From NCBI RefSeq assembly GCF_030704685.1, contig NZ_JAUZDX010000004.1:62001-126000 (forward strand): 64,000 bases of DNA, given 5' to 3'. This document shows, one piece after another, positions 28,394-39,134 of this stretch (the first letter of the stretch is position 1; each line of letters opens with the position of its first letter). This DNA is from Acidovorax sp. A1169 (lineage in GTDB: Bacteria; Pseudomonadota; Gammaproteobacteria; Burkholderiales; Burkholderiaceae_C). The notes beneath the pieces were generated by a model that did no database searches, was not told the origin of the DNA, and was given only the letters and a program-made list of their open reading frames with translations. The translations under genes were made by a program, and so were the position numbers.

Positions 28394-30142
28394 TCACCCC
28401 TGTTTGGCCTGCACCGTGGTGCGCGAGCGCTCCACGAAGCGGTGCGAGAAATATGTGCCCAGCCCCACCACCACAACGGCCAGCACGCCCAGGGCCGCGC
28501 CCGGGCCGCGGCCCGAGATGCTCTGCATGTACAGGTAGATGCCGTAGCTCATGGGTGCCTGGCTTTGCGCCGACGAGAGCAAAATGGTGGCCGACAGCTC
28601 CACCGCCGCTGTGATGAAGCTGGTGACGAAACCCGCGAGAATGCCGCCCATCATCAGCGGCACCATGATGCGGCGGATGGTGGACAGGCGCGACGCCCCC
28701 AGGCTCTGCGCCGCTTCTTCCAGCGACACATGCACCTGCTGCAGCGCCGCCATGCACGAGCGCAGCGCATACGGCAGGCGCCGCACCGCATAGGCCAGCA
28801 TGATCAGCACCCAGGTGGTGACCACCGGCGTGTCGGTGAACGGCAGGTTCACGCCCTTGAACATGCGCAGGTAGCCAATGGCCAGCACCAGCCCCGGAAT
28901 GGCCAGAGCGGCCGAGGCCAGGTAGTCGAGCCAGCGGCGCGCCGGCAGCTGCGTGCGCAGGATCAGGTAGGCGATCGAGGTGCCGATCACCACGTCCAGC
29001 CCCGCCGCGATGAAGCAGTACAGCAGCGTGTTGCCAATCATCTGCTTGGAGTCGGTGAACACCGTGGCGTAGTGCTCCAGCGTGTAGGAATCGGGCAGCA
29101 CCGAGAAGCTCCACACCTTGGAGAACGACATCAGCAAAATGCCGATGTGCGGCGCCAGTGTGACCAGCAGGATGAGCCCTATCCAGCCATAGGCCAGCAC
29201 CGACTCCCAGGCCGACAGCCGCCTGCGCTGCAGCGAGCTGCCGCCCTTTTGCAAGGTGGCGTAATCCTTGCCCTTCATCACGTGCGCCGCCATCCACAGC
29301 GCGAGGATCGAGAAGGCGATCATGATCACGCTGATCACATAGCCCAGCGGGTCGTCGATGCCCACCGAGGTGATGCGCAGGTAGGCCTGGGGCGCGAGCA
29401 TGTTGGTCACGCCCATCACCAGCGGCGTGCCCAGGTCGTCGAACACCTTCACGAAGACCAGGGCCGCACCGGCCAGGTAGCCCGGCATGGCCAGCGGAAA
29501 GATCACCCGGCGGAACAGCCGCCAGCCGCGCGCGCCCAGGTTCAAGGCCGACTCTTCCATGGCCCCGTCGATGTTGCGCATGGACGCCACCAGGTTCAGC
29601 AGGATGAACGGAAAGTAGTGGATGCTCTCGACGAAGGTCACGCCCACCAGGCCATCCATGATGGGAATGGTGAAGCCCAAATACTCATTGAGCAGCAGGT
29701 TGAGGGAACCATTACGCCCGAAGATCAGCTGCAGCGCCACCGCCCCGACGAAGGGCGGCATGATCAGCGGCAGCACGCCCAGCGTCTGGATCAGCAGCGC
29801 CCCGCGGAACTCGAAGCGCACCGTGAGGTAGGCCAGCGGCACCGCAATCAGGCTCGCAAAGAACACGCTCGCCATCGACACCACGAGGCTGTTGAAGAAC
29901 GACTCGCGGAACACCGACTGCTCGAAGAAATTGGCGAAGTGCCCGATGGTGAGCGCCCCCGTCTCGTTGATGAAGGCGGTGTAGACCACCAGCCCCACCG
30001 GGATCAGCAGGAACAGCAGTAGAAAGGCCAGGATCAGCCCGAAGGCGACCCAGGGCCCCACACCCGTGAGGGCGTGCAGCAGACGGCGCGGGCGGGCCGC
30101 ACCGGGCCCGGCGGCGCCGGGTTCGGAATAGACAGCAGACAT
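28394..30142 (-). CDS. ABC transporter permease, fused two-domain type
   Basis: A 582-residue inner-membrane protein with two homologous permease halves (FbpB-like). Each half carries an EAA-type cytoplasmic loop: ESALNLGARGWRLFRRVIFPLAMPG in the first half and EAAQSLGASRLSTIRRIMVPLMMGG in the second. About twelve membrane helices are expected. The start at 30142 gives a proline/glycine-rich cytoplasmic tail before the first helix. Located between the solute receptor gene (60 bases upstream) and the ATPase gene (7 bases downstream). Confidence 0.93.
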   Translation of the reverse strand: MSAVYSEPGAAGPGAARPRRLLHALTGVGPWVAFGLILAFLLLFLLIPVGLVVYTAFINETGALTIGHFANFFEQSVFRESFFNSLVVSMASVFFASLIAVPLAYLTVRFEFRGALLIQTLGVLPLIMPPFVGAVALQLIFGRNGSLNLLLNEYLGFTIPIMDGLVGVTFVESIHYFPFILLNLVASMRNIDGAMEESALNLGARGWRLFRRVIFPLAMPGYLAGAALVFVKVFDDLGTPLVMGVTNMLAPQAYLRITSVGIDDPLGYVISVIMIAFSILALWMAAHVMKGKDYATLQKGGSSLQRRRLSAWESVLAYGWIGLILLVTLAPHIGILLMSFSKVWSFSVLPDSYTLEHYATVFTDSKQMIGNTLLYCFIAAGLDVVIGTSIAYLILRTQLPARRWLDYLASAALAIPGLVLAIGYLRMFKGVNLPFTDTPVVTTWVLIMLAYAVRRLPYALRSCMAALQQVHVSLEEAAQSLGASRLSTIRRIMVPLMMGGILAGFVTSFITAAVELSATILLSSAQSQAPMSYGIYLYMQSISGRGPGAALGVLAVVVVGLGTYFSHRFVERSRTTVQAKQG

Positions 30143-30202
30143 GGTGGTGGCTTCCCGGCGCACCTGCAGGGCGCCCAGTTGAAGGAGAGAGGGTGGAGGC
30201 CC

Positions 30203-31522
30203 CTACTTGGCCATGCCTTGCGCTTGCTGCGCCAAACCCCGCGCGCGCTCGTAGTTTTCGCGCGCCTTGGTGGCCCACAGCTGCTCCAGGCCCGTGAGCT
30301 GCTTGGAGACCTCAACGTCGCGCCGGTTCTTGCGGAACAGCGCCAGGAACTCCTCGTTCTTCACGTTGCTCTCGCCCACCAGTGCGGTGTAGGCAAGGCT
30401 GCGCGCCTGCGCCAGCAGCTCGGTGCCCTTGGCGTTGGGCTTGGCCTTCAAGGCCTTGTCCGCGTCGTGGATGGCGCGCGTGGCGGCCTGCAACTCCTTC
30501 AGGCGAAAGGTCACCATCTGGTCGAACAGGCTGGTCACCACCTGGTAGCGGTTCTCCGACAGGTCCGCATCGAACTGCACCTTGGCGCGCTGTGCCACGT
30601 CCTGCGGCACCGGGTAACCCGCGGGCGCCTTGAGACTGCTGTAGGGCAGGATGGGCAGGCGGCTGATCTTGGGATCGAACAGCAGTTGCTGGCCCTCGGT
30701 GGACATGCTGAAGGCCATGAATTTTTTGGCCTCATCGGTGTTCTTGCCGCCCGCGATCAGCGCGATGTTGGCCGGCACCACGGCGGTCATGGCCGGGTAG
30801 ACGAAGTCCACCGGAAAGCCCGAGTACTTGCCTGCCAGGCCGAAGAAGTCGATCACGATGCCGATGCCGTACTGGCCGTTGTTCACGCCATCGGGCACGG
30901 CAAAGCTGCGGTCGGTGACGGCGGCGGCATTGCCCATCATGGCCAGCAGCTGCGACCAGCCCTTGTCCCAGCCCTCGCCCTGCAAGATTGTCTCCACCGT
31001 GAGCTGGGTGGTGCCCGAACGCGATGGCGAGGAGATCGCCACATGGCCGAAGTATTCAGGGCGCGTGAGGTCAGCCCACTCCTTGGGCGCTGCCAGCTTG
31101 TTGGCCTGCAGGTAGCGCGTGTTCCACATGATGCCGTAGCCCGCCAGCGCCTGGCCGTAGTACAGGCCCTGCGGGTCGTTGAGCGGGTAGTTGCCGATCT
31201 TGGCCGGCGCTGCAGGGTTCTTCGTGTCCGGGGCGGCCTGCAGCAGCTTGTTGCGCGCCAGCACCTCGAAGGCATCGGGGGCCGATGCCCACATGATGTC
31301 GGGCCGCTGGCCCTCGGGCAGCTCACGCACGTAGGCGATCGCCGCCGTGGTGTTCTTGTTCAGGATCTCGACCTTGATCCCGGGGTTCTTCGCCTCGAAC
31401 GCCTTCTGGTAGGCCGTGGTCAGCTCCTTGGGGAACGAGGTGAGCACCGTCACTGTGCCCGCCTGGGCGCCCTGCACGAACAGACCGACGGCCAGGGCCC
31501 CGGCACAAAGAATGCGCTGCAT
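30203..31522 (-). CDS. ABC transporter extracellular solute-binding protein
   Basis: A 439-residue periplasmic binding protein with a signal peptide (MQRILCAGALAVGLFVQGAQAG) followed by TVTVLTSFPKELTTAYQKAFEAKNPG, a family 1/FbpA-like N-terminal lobe. The C-terminal 90 residues are a charged helical extension beyond the usual binding-protein length. First gene of a receptor-permease-ATPase importer. It starts 131 bases after the end of the dienelactone hydrolase gene, so it may be cotranscribed with the catabolic genes or have its own promoter there. Ligand unknown. Confidence 0.9.
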   Translation of the reverse strand: MQRILCAGALAVGLFVQGAQAGTVTVLTSFPKELTTAYQKAFEAKNPGIKVEILNKNTTAAIAYVRELPEGQRPDIMWASAPDAFEVLARNKLLQAAPDTKNPAAPAKIGNYPLNDPQGLYYGQALAGYGIMWNTRYLQANKLAAPKEWADLTRPEYFGHVAISSPSRSGTTQLTVETILQGEGWDKGWSQLLAMMGNAAAVTDRSFAVPDGVNNGQYGIGIVIDFFGLAGKYSGFPVDFVYPAMTAVVPANIALIAGGKNTDEAKKFMAFSMSTEGQQLLFDPKISRLPILPYSSLKAPAGYPVPQDVAQRAKVQFDADLSENRYQVVTSLFDQMVTFRLKELQAATRAIHDADKALKAKPNAKGTELLAQARSLAYTALVGESNVKNEEFLALFRKNRRDVEVSKQLTGLEQLWATKARENYERARGLAQQAQGMAK

Positions 31523-31653
31523 GGATGTCTCCTTGATGTTCTAGTGGCCCCAATGTAGGCGCGCGCAGCAGCGGCGGCCAATCATTGTTTCTGATGCGGC
31601 ACATCAGTCACACGGCCTGTCGGGTTATCACCTAGAACACAGAGACCGCGGGG

Positions 31654-32874
31654 TCAGCGCTCCATCAGCTCATTTGACGGCAACGTTTCATCGAGCAGCT
31701 TGCGCGCCGTCTCCACCCCCGCCACGGGCAGGCCCTTGGGATCGAGCAGCCCCACCTGCACCAGCACGCTGGCCTGGTCCCAGTAGATGTGCTCGTGGTA
31801 GAGCTTGTCGCCGCGGAACTTCACCACCGCCAAGAGCGGTATCTCCACGCGCCGGCCGGTGGGCGCCACGCCGGGCAGCATCCAGGGGATCTCGGTGGTG
31901 TGGGTGAAGCAAAACAACATCTCGTCGACCACCTGCGTAGCCCCAACAGTGCGCGAGATCGGCGTGAGGCGGGTATCGGGCGGGTTGCTGTTGACGAAGT
32001 GGCGCGTGTAGAAGTCGTGCAGGTGGCGATGGCCCACGCCGCCCGTCATGGTGGGGATGTGGTTCACATAGGGCTCGGCCACCATGGTGGACATGGTGGC
32101 GTCCACGTCGCGCGTGGCGAACTCGTATTCGCAGTGCTTGTCCCACAGCGCCGACAGGTCGTAGTGCGGGCCCATTGCGCGCCGGAACGCGGCCACGCTG
32201 CGCTGGTGCGCCATGAGGGCCGAGGGCTTGTGGAAATGGTCGCCGCCCACTCGTGCAAACGCATGGTCGGTGCCGGGGTAGACGTACAGCTCCACGTTCT
32301 CGCGGCCCGACAGGGCCTGCACGATGGCCTCGCGCGCGGGCGGTGGGCAAAAGCCGTCGAGCTCGGCGATGTGCAGCACCAGGCGGCACCGGATGTCCGT
32401 GGCCTCGGCCAGCGCGGCCTCGATGCCCACGCCGTAGTAGCCCACGGCCACGTCGGCATCGGTGCGGCAGGCCGCCAGGTAGGCCAGCTTGCCGCCCAGG
32501 CAGAAGCCCAGCACGCCCACCTTGCCGCCCTGCGTGCGGACCTCGGGGCGCGCACGCAGCGCCGAGATGGCCGCCTGCAGGTCCTGCACGCCCTTGGCCT
32601 CGTCAAAGCCCTGGTAGAGCCCGAAGGCACGCGGCATGTCGCTGGCGGCATCGAGCTCCACGGCCGGCTCCTGGCGCCAGAACAGGTCGGGCACCAGCAC
32701 CACGTAGCCTTCCTCGGCGTAGTAGTCGGCCACGTCGCGCATGGTCGCGTTCACGCCGAAGATCTCCTGCGCCAGCACCAGCCCTGGGCCGCTGCCGCTG
32801 GCGGGGGTGGCAAGGTAGGCGCGAAAGCTGCCGCTGCCGTCTGCGGCGTCCAGCGTGGTCCATTGTCCTGGCAT
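31654..32874 (-). CDS. Dienelactone hydrolase fused to a SnoaL-like domain
   Basis: A 406-residue two-domain protein. Residues 1-235 form a dienelactone hydrolase: QE(37)IFG, nucleophile C125 in GFCLGG, D173 in LDGFCPP and H204 in GTDHAF make the Cys-Asp-His triad. Residues about 240-400 resemble a SnoaL/NTF2-like fold (HLHDFYTRHFVNSNPPDT, FCFTHTTEIPWMLPG). The known family opens lactones in aromatic catabolism, and such C-terminal extensions occur in a subset. It follows the flavin monooxygenase gene by 40 bases. Cytoplasmic. The second domain could bind substrate or isomerise it. Confidence 0.87.
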   Translation of the reverse strand: MPGQWTTLDAADGSGSFRAYLATPASGSGPGLVLAQEIFGVNATMRDVADYYAEEGYVVLVPDLFWRQEPAVELDAASDMPRAFGLYQGFDEAKGVQDLQAAISALRARPEVRTQGGKVGVLGFCLGGKLAYLAACRTDADVAVGYYGVGIEAALAEATDIRCRLVLHIAELDGFCPPPAREAIVQALSGRENVELYVYPGTDHAFARVGGDHFHKPSALMAHQRSVAAFRRAMGPHYDLSALWDKHCEYEFATRDVDATMSTMVAEPYVNHIPTMTGGVGHRHLHDFYTRHFVNSNPPDTRLTPISRTVGATQVVDEMLFCFTHTTEIPWMLPGVAPTGRRVEIPLLAVVKFRGDKLYHEHIYWDQASVLVQVGLLDPKGLPVAGVETARKLLDETLPSNELMER

Positions 32875-32914
32875 GGTGGGGATCCTTTATGTGTAGTGGA
32901 ATTTGGTGAAGGGT

Positions 32915-34459
32915 TCAGGAGGCAGCAGCGCCGGGGGCTGCCTGGGGGGCGCCTGCCGTGGAGGGTGCGCCCGCATGCCGCGCCAGCAAATGGCGGGTGA
33001 CCACAGCATAGTCCGACGGGTCCACCGGCCCCAGCCACTGCTTGAAGCGGGTGAACACGCCCAGGGGCAGCTCCATGTCCTGCAGCAGCTCGTCGATGTT
33101 GTGCACCGAGAACGGGATGATGTTGGTGCCCTTGGAATGCTTGCCGTCGGTGCGCTCCTCCATCCAGGCCAGGCGCCGGTCGATCTGCGCGTTCATCTGG
33201 TCCGGCGGTGGCAGCTGCAGCCCGCCGCGCAGGTGGTTGGCCAGCCACAGCGCCCCGATCTCGCAGTTGAGTTGGCTGAAGAAGGATGAGTTGTAGCCGT
33301 TGAACGCCAGGCGCGGCATGGCCACCGGCAGGATCGAGCGGTACAGGCGGAAATTGCCGCGCGCATCGGTCACGCGCTGCAGCACGCTGCTGTCGAAGAA
33401 AGGCACCTGCTGGTGCCAGCCCGTGCCGCAGACCACGATGTCGGCAGGCACCGTCTCGCCGGTGCTCAGCACGGCCTGGCCGGGCTGCAGCGTGCGGATG
33501 CTCACGCCCTTGCGCACGCCCAATTCGCCGGCAGCCACCTTCTCGTAGAAGCCGTCGGTCACCAGGCTCACGGTGCTGCGGGCAATGGTCTCCAACGGGG
33601 TGCCCGGGTGCAGACCGATCTCGCGCAATTTGAGCTGGCGCGTGACCACCGACTCCACGCTGCCCAGCATGGAGTTGCGCACCGGCAAGCCCGGGCCGTG
33701 CAGGAATTTCTCGAAGCCCTTGGGCTCGATGTACTTGAACAGCGCCTCGCCCATGCGCGTGAGCAGCAGGAACTTGAAGTTCAGCACATTCATGAACTTC
33801 TTGGGGATCTTCCAGATCAGCTGGCGCGCGAGCACCGTGGTGCTGGCGCTGTCGGCCGCGATGGCATTGGCCACGTCGCACGACGATTTGCCGTAGCCCA
33901 CCACCAGCACATGCTTGCCGCGCGCCTCGTTCGCGTCGTTGAACTGGCTGGTATGGCACACGCGCCCGCCCGCAGCCACGAAGGCATCCGCGCCCGGGTA
34001 CAGCGGCACGGCCGGTTCGCTGAAGATGCCGTTGCACACCACCAGGTAGTCGAAGCGGTGCACCTCGGCCGGCAAGGCGCCGCCCTGGGCGGTCGCTGCA
34101 CGGCGCGCCTTCACGGTCCACACACCGGCCTCTTCATCGAGCACCGCGCTCTCCACCGTGGTGGACATGCGCAGGTGCGGCACCAGGCCAAAGTGCTCGG
34201 CATACGACTGCAGGTAGGCCTGCACCTGCTGGCCCGAAGGCCACTCGGGGTAGCTGGCCGGCATCGGAAAATCCGACAGCGCATAGGTGGTGCGCGGGTT
34301 CTGCGTGGTCAAGCCCGGGTAACGGCGCGAGGCAGCCCAGACGCCGCCCACGTCGGGCTCCTTCTCGAACACCGTCACCTCGAAGCCGAAGGCGCGCAGC
34401 ACCTTGGCTGTGGAAAGGCCGGCAAAGCCGGCACCGATGATGCCTACGGTTCTGGTCAT
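32915..34459 (-). CDS. FAD-dependent monooxygenase (class B, FMO/BVMO-like)
   Basis: A 514-residue flavoprotein. The FAD Rossmann motif is GIIGAGFAG (residues 6-14) and the NADP Rossmann motif is VVGYGKSS in the middle. A GGRVCHTSQFN stretch between them corresponds to the class B fingerprint FxGxxxHxxx(F/Y/W), here with Phe rather than the Baeyer-Villiger Trp-Pro. It could be a Baeyer-Villiger or N/S-oxygenating enzyme. It starts 12 bases after the SDR gene. In this order (dehydrogenase, monooxygenase, hydrolase) a ketone-to-ester route is attractive but unproven. Confidence 0.88.
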   Translation of the reverse strand: MTRTVGIIGAGFAGLSTAKVLRAFGFEVTVFEKEPDVGGVWAASRRYPGLTTQNPRTTYALSDFPMPASYPEWPSGQQVQAYLQSYAEHFGLVPHLRMSTTVESAVLDEEAGVWTVKARRAATAQGGALPAEVHRFDYLVVCNGIFSEPAVPLYPGADAFVAAGGRVCHTSQFNDANEARGKHVLVVGYGKSSCDVANAIAADSASTTVLARQLIWKIPKKFMNVLNFKFLLLTRMGEALFKYIEPKGFEKFLHGPGLPVRNSMLGSVESVVTRQLKLREIGLHPGTPLETIARSTVSLVTDGFYEKVAAGELGVRKGVSIRTLQPGQAVLSTGETVPADIVVCGTGWHQQVPFFDSSVLQRVTDARGNFRLYRSILPVAMPRLAFNGYNSSFFSQLNCEIGALWLANHLRGGLQLPPPDQMNAQIDRRLAWMEERTDGKHSKGTNIIPFSVHNIDELLQDMELPLGVFTRFKQWLGPVDPSDYAVVTRHLLARHAGAPSTAGAPQAAPGAAAS

Positions 34460-34471
34460 GGTGGCACTCCT

Positions 34472-35272
34472 TCAGGACATGAGTTTGGGAATGGCAGGCT
34501 CATGCGACTCGGGCCCCATGGCCGAGTAGCCGCCGTCGCACGCATAGTCGGCACCGGTCACGAAGCTGGCCATGTCCGAGCACAGGAAGAGCACCACGTT
34601 GGCCACCTCGGCCGGGTCGCCGACTCGGCGCAGCAGGTGGAAGGGCGCGGCAACGCGGTCGGTCTTGGCACGGTCGCCGCCGGTGAGCTGGTCCATGATG
34701 GCCGACCAGGTCCAGCCGGGCGAGACGCTGTTCACGCGCACGCCCTCGCCCGCCAGGTCCATGGCCATGCTGCGCGTGAGCTGCACCATGGCCGCCTTGC
34801 CCACGGGGTAGAGCCAGCGCCCGGTCTGCGCCACGCCCGAGGAGATGCTGGTGAAGTTGACCACCGCCCCGCCGCCCGCGCGCTGGAAGTGCGGGCGCAC
34901 GGCCTTGAGCACCATCACCGCGCTGACCAGGTTGACGTTGAGCGAGGCCAGCCAGTCCTCGCGCGGCGAGGCGATGCCATCGTCCAGGTACGAGCAGGCC
35001 AGGTTCACCAGGTAGTTCACCCCGCCGTGGCGTTCTGCGGCCAGGGCCACGCAGGCGGCCACCTGGGCGTCATCGGTGATGTCCGTGCGGCTGAACAGCA
35101 CCCCGTCACCCAACTCGTCCGACAGCGCTTGCCCGGCCTCGGCGTTGATGTCGGCCACCACCACCCGCACCCCAGCCTGGTGCAGGGCACGCACCACCCC
35201 GGCGCCGATGAGGGTGGCGCCCCCGGTCACGATCGCGCTCTTGCCGCGCATGCTGTCGAATCCCTGGACCAT
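34472..35272 (-). CDS. Short-chain dehydrogenase/reductase
   Basis: A 266-residue SDR. The nucleotide loop is TGGATLIGAG, the catalytic Ser lies in FTSISSG and the YxxxK motif is Y-P-V-G-K. D in VVVADINAE suggests NAD preference. The ATG at 35272 has an AGGAG site 5 bases upstream. It is the first gene of a minus-strand series leading into the monooxygenase and dienelactone hydrolase genes and is divergent from an AraC gene. An alcohol or cis-dihydrodiol dehydrogenase are both possible. Confidence 0.92.
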   Translation of the reverse strand: MVQGFDSMRGKSAIVTGGATLIGAGVVRALHQAGVRVVVADINAEAGQALSDELGDGVLFSRTDITDDAQVAACVALAAERHGGVNYLVNLACSYLDDGIASPREDWLASLNVNLVSAVMVLKAVRPHFQRAGGGAVVNFTSISSGVAQTGRWLYPVGKAAMVQLTRSMAMDLAGEGVRVNSVSPGWTWSAIMDQLTGGDRAKTDRVAAPFHLLRRVGDPAEVANVVLFLCSDMASFVTGADYACDGGYSAMGPESHEPAIPKLMS

Positions 35273-35519
35273 GCTGACTCCTGTGGGTTTTGCAATGACT
35301 GTTGCAGTGCATCAGCGGTAACACGCCGTCACATCCGCCCCGTGCACCCGGGTGCTAACGCTCTTGCGCAGCACCCGGGGCATGCACAAGAATAGAAAGG
35401 CGACCCGCGCATCCGCATCCCGAAAGCGCGGGGCGTATCCCGCAAACGCATGTTTTCGCGCCCCTGCCGTGGCGTGTTTCGTGCTTACCCAAGAACCAAT
35501 ACCCCACCGGCCGAACCGC

Positions 35520-36563
35520 ATGCACACCGCCCAGCAGAGCAGCACCGCGCACCCGCTACCGCTGGAGCGCTTTCGCCTGTTCGACAGCCATGACCTGGAC
35601 GAGGCGCGCGAATTCGTGGGCCGCGTGTTCTGCCCGCACGAGCTGGCCACCCTGCACCCGGGCGCACAGCTCGATGCCTGCCACCACAGCGTGCCCCTGC
35701 ACCGCGATGCCAGCCTGAACTACGTGCAATACGGCCCGGCCGTGCGCATCGAGCCCGGCCACCTGGGCGGCTTCTACCTGCTGCAGATACCGCTGCGCGG
35801 TGGTGCCACGGTGCGTTGCGGCGGCCAGGCGGTGGAGTCGCATGCGCTCATGGCCTCGCTGCCCTCGCCCACCGAGCCGCTGTCCATGCGTTGGCACGAG
35901 GACAGCCCGCAGTTCATCGTCAAGATCGACCGCGCGGCCTTGCATACCCGCCTGTCGGCCCTGCTGCAGACACCGGTGCAGCAGCCACTGGTGTTCGAGC
36001 TCGGTGTGGACCTGGCCCAACCCTCGCTCATGGGCATGGCCAGCTTCATTGCCTACCTGCGCTCGGCGGTGGAGACCAACGCCTTCCTGCTGGGCCACCC
36101 GGTGCTGGCCGAACAGGCCGAGAACCATCTGCTCACCAGCCTGCTGCTGTCCACGCAGCACAACTATTCACAGGCCCTGGCGGCCGGCACGGCCAAGCCG
36201 GGCAACGCACCCGTGGTGCTGCCGCGCGTGGTCAAGCGCGCGCAGGAGTTCATGCACAGCCGGCTGGAGCTGCCCATCACCCTGGCCGAGGTGTGCGCGC
36301 ACGTCGGCGTCAGCGCGCGTTCGCTGCAGCAGACCTTTGCACAGTGCACAGGCAAGAGCCCCATGGCCTTCCTGCGCGAGTTGCGGCTCGATGCCGTGCG
36401 CGCGGCACTGCAGCAGCCCTGCCTGGCGGAGCGTGCCCCGCAGGTCTCGGACATCGCGGCGCGCTACGGCTTCTTTCACCTGGGCCACTTTGCCGAGGGC
36501 TACCGCAAGCGCTTTGGCGAAACCCCGTCGGACACCCGCCAGCGCCACGGCGAGCCCCACTGA
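35520..36563 (+). CDS. AraC/XylS-family transcriptional regulator
   Basis: A 347-residue regulator with an N-terminal AraC-binding-like (cupin) domain (LDACHHSVPLHRDASLNYVQYG) and a C-terminal double HTH (ITLAEVCAHVGVSARSLQQTF, then VSDIAARYGFFHLGHFAEGYRKRFGE). The start at 35520 is chosen because the conserved domain begins soon after; the frame is open further upstream. It is divergent from the SDR gene and ends 7 bases from the convergent reductase gene. It resembles the activators of aromatic dioxygenase operons. Confidence 0.9.
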   Translation: MHTAQQSSTAHPLPLERFRLFDSHDLDEAREFVGRVFCPHELATLHPGAQLDACHHSVPLHRDASLNYVQYGPAVRIEPGHLGGFYLLQIPLRGGATVRCGGQAVESHALMASLPSPTEPLSMRWHEDSPQFIVKIDRAALHTRLSALLQTPVQQPLVFELGVDLAQPSLMGMASFIAYLRSAVETNAFLLGHPVLAEQAENHLLTSLLLSTQHNYSQALAAGTAKPGNAPVVLPRVVKRAQEFMHSRLELPITLAEVCAHVGVSARSLQQTFAQCTGKSPMAFLRELRLDAVRAALQQPCLAERAPQVSDIAARYGFFHLGHFAEGYRKRFGETPSDTRQRHGEPH

Positions 36564-36570
36564 GTCCGGC

Positions 36571-37641
36571 TCACCCCGGCTGCGCCACGAAGGCATCGGC
36601 AAAGAACGCCATGGGCCGCATGCCGGCCTGTGCCGCAAAGTCGCGCCGCGCGGCGTCCACCATGGCCGGCGCACCACAGGCATACACTTCGTGCTGCGAC
36701 AGGTCCGCATGGTCCTGCAGCACGGCCTGGTGCACCCAGCCGGTGCGGCCGGCCCAGGCATCGGCAGCCGGCGCATCCGACAGCACGGGCACATAGCTCA
36801 GGCGGCCCTGCAGAGCCTGCTCCCACTCCAGGCACAGGCTGTGCAGATACAGGTCGGCCCGCGCACGGCCGCCCCAGTACAGGTGCACGCGGCGTTCGCT
36901 GCCGGTGGCCAGCAGTTGCTCCACCAGGGCCTTCACAGGTGCAAAGCCAGTCCCGCTGGCCAGCAGGATGGCCGGCGCCTGCGATGCGCCATCGTGCATG
37001 CCGAATGTGCCGAACGGCCCCTCGATGCGCAGCACGTCACGGGCTTTCAGCTTGCAGAACACCTGGTCGGTGAACAGCCCGCCCGGCAGGTGGCGGATGT
37101 GCAGCTCCAGCAGTTCCTGCCCCTCACGGGCCAGCGTGGCCAGTGAGTAGCTGCGCCGGCGCTTGCCGGGCAGCAGCACGTCCACATACTGGCCTGCGGC
37201 GTAGTGCAGGCGCTGGCCTGCCGGGGGCTGCAGCTGCACACGCATCACGTCGTGCGCCAGGCGCTCCATCGCCACCACGCGCACCGGCAGCTTGCGCACG
37301 GCGATGCCCGGGATGTGCGGGATCTCGGTGCATTCGATATGCAGCGGGCTCGCGGCCTGGGTGCAGCACAGCAGGTGCATGCCCTGCCCGGCTTCCTCCG
37401 GTGACAGTGCGGCAGGCTGCGCATCTGGCAGGCACACGGCCTCGCCATGCACCACACGGGCGCGGCAGGCGCCGCAGGTGCCGGTCTTGCACTGGTGCGG
37501 CAGCAGGATGCCCTGGCGCAGCGCGGCGTCGAGCACGCTTTCGCCCGCCGTGCTGGAGAAGGTCTTGCCGGACGGCAGCAAGGTGATGGCGTGCATGGGC
37601 GCGTCGGCCACGGCTGCGCCGGCCTCTTCGGTCATCTGCAT
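36571..37641 (-). CDS. Ferredoxin-NAD(P)H reductase with 2Fe-2S domain
   Basis: A 356-residue electron-transfer flavoprotein. The plant-type [2Fe-2S] ligands are C51, C56, C59 and C92 or C93; the FAD motif is RRSYSLAT near residue 165 and the nicotinamide region is LLASGTGFAPV. This domain order (2Fe-2S, FAD, NAD) matches class III dioxygenase reductases such as that of naphthalene dioxygenase. It is the last gene of the nine-gene operon, separated from the Rieske ferredoxin gene by the whole Liv transporter. It would pass electrons from NAD(P)H to that ferredoxin. Confidence 0.9.
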   Translation of the reverse strand: MQMTEEAGAAVADAPMHAITLLPSGKTFSSTAGESVLDAALRQGILLPHQCKTGTCGACRARVVHGEAVCLPDAQPAALSPEEAGQGMHLLCCTQAASPLHIECTEIPHIPGIAVRKLPVRVVAMERLAHDVMRVQLQPPAGQRLHYAAGQYVDVLLPGKRRRSYSLATLAREGQELLELHIRHLPGGLFTDQVFCKLKARDVLRIEGPFGTFGMHDGASQAPAILLASGTGFAPVKALVEQLLATGSERRVHLYWGGRARADLYLHSLCLEWEQALQGRLSYVPVLSDAPAADAWAGRTGWVHQAVLQDHADLSQHEVYACGAPAMVDAARRDFAAQAGMRPMAFFADAFVAQPG

Positions 37642-37659
37642 GGGGAAACCTTTAAGGGT

Positions 37660-39130
<1,471 letters not shown>

Positions 39131-39134
<4 letters not shown>

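Noticed and set aside
35352-35519. N-terminal extension of the AraC regulator reading frame
   Set aside because: The AraC-binding domain starts just after 35520, and the extension has no ribosome site or homology.
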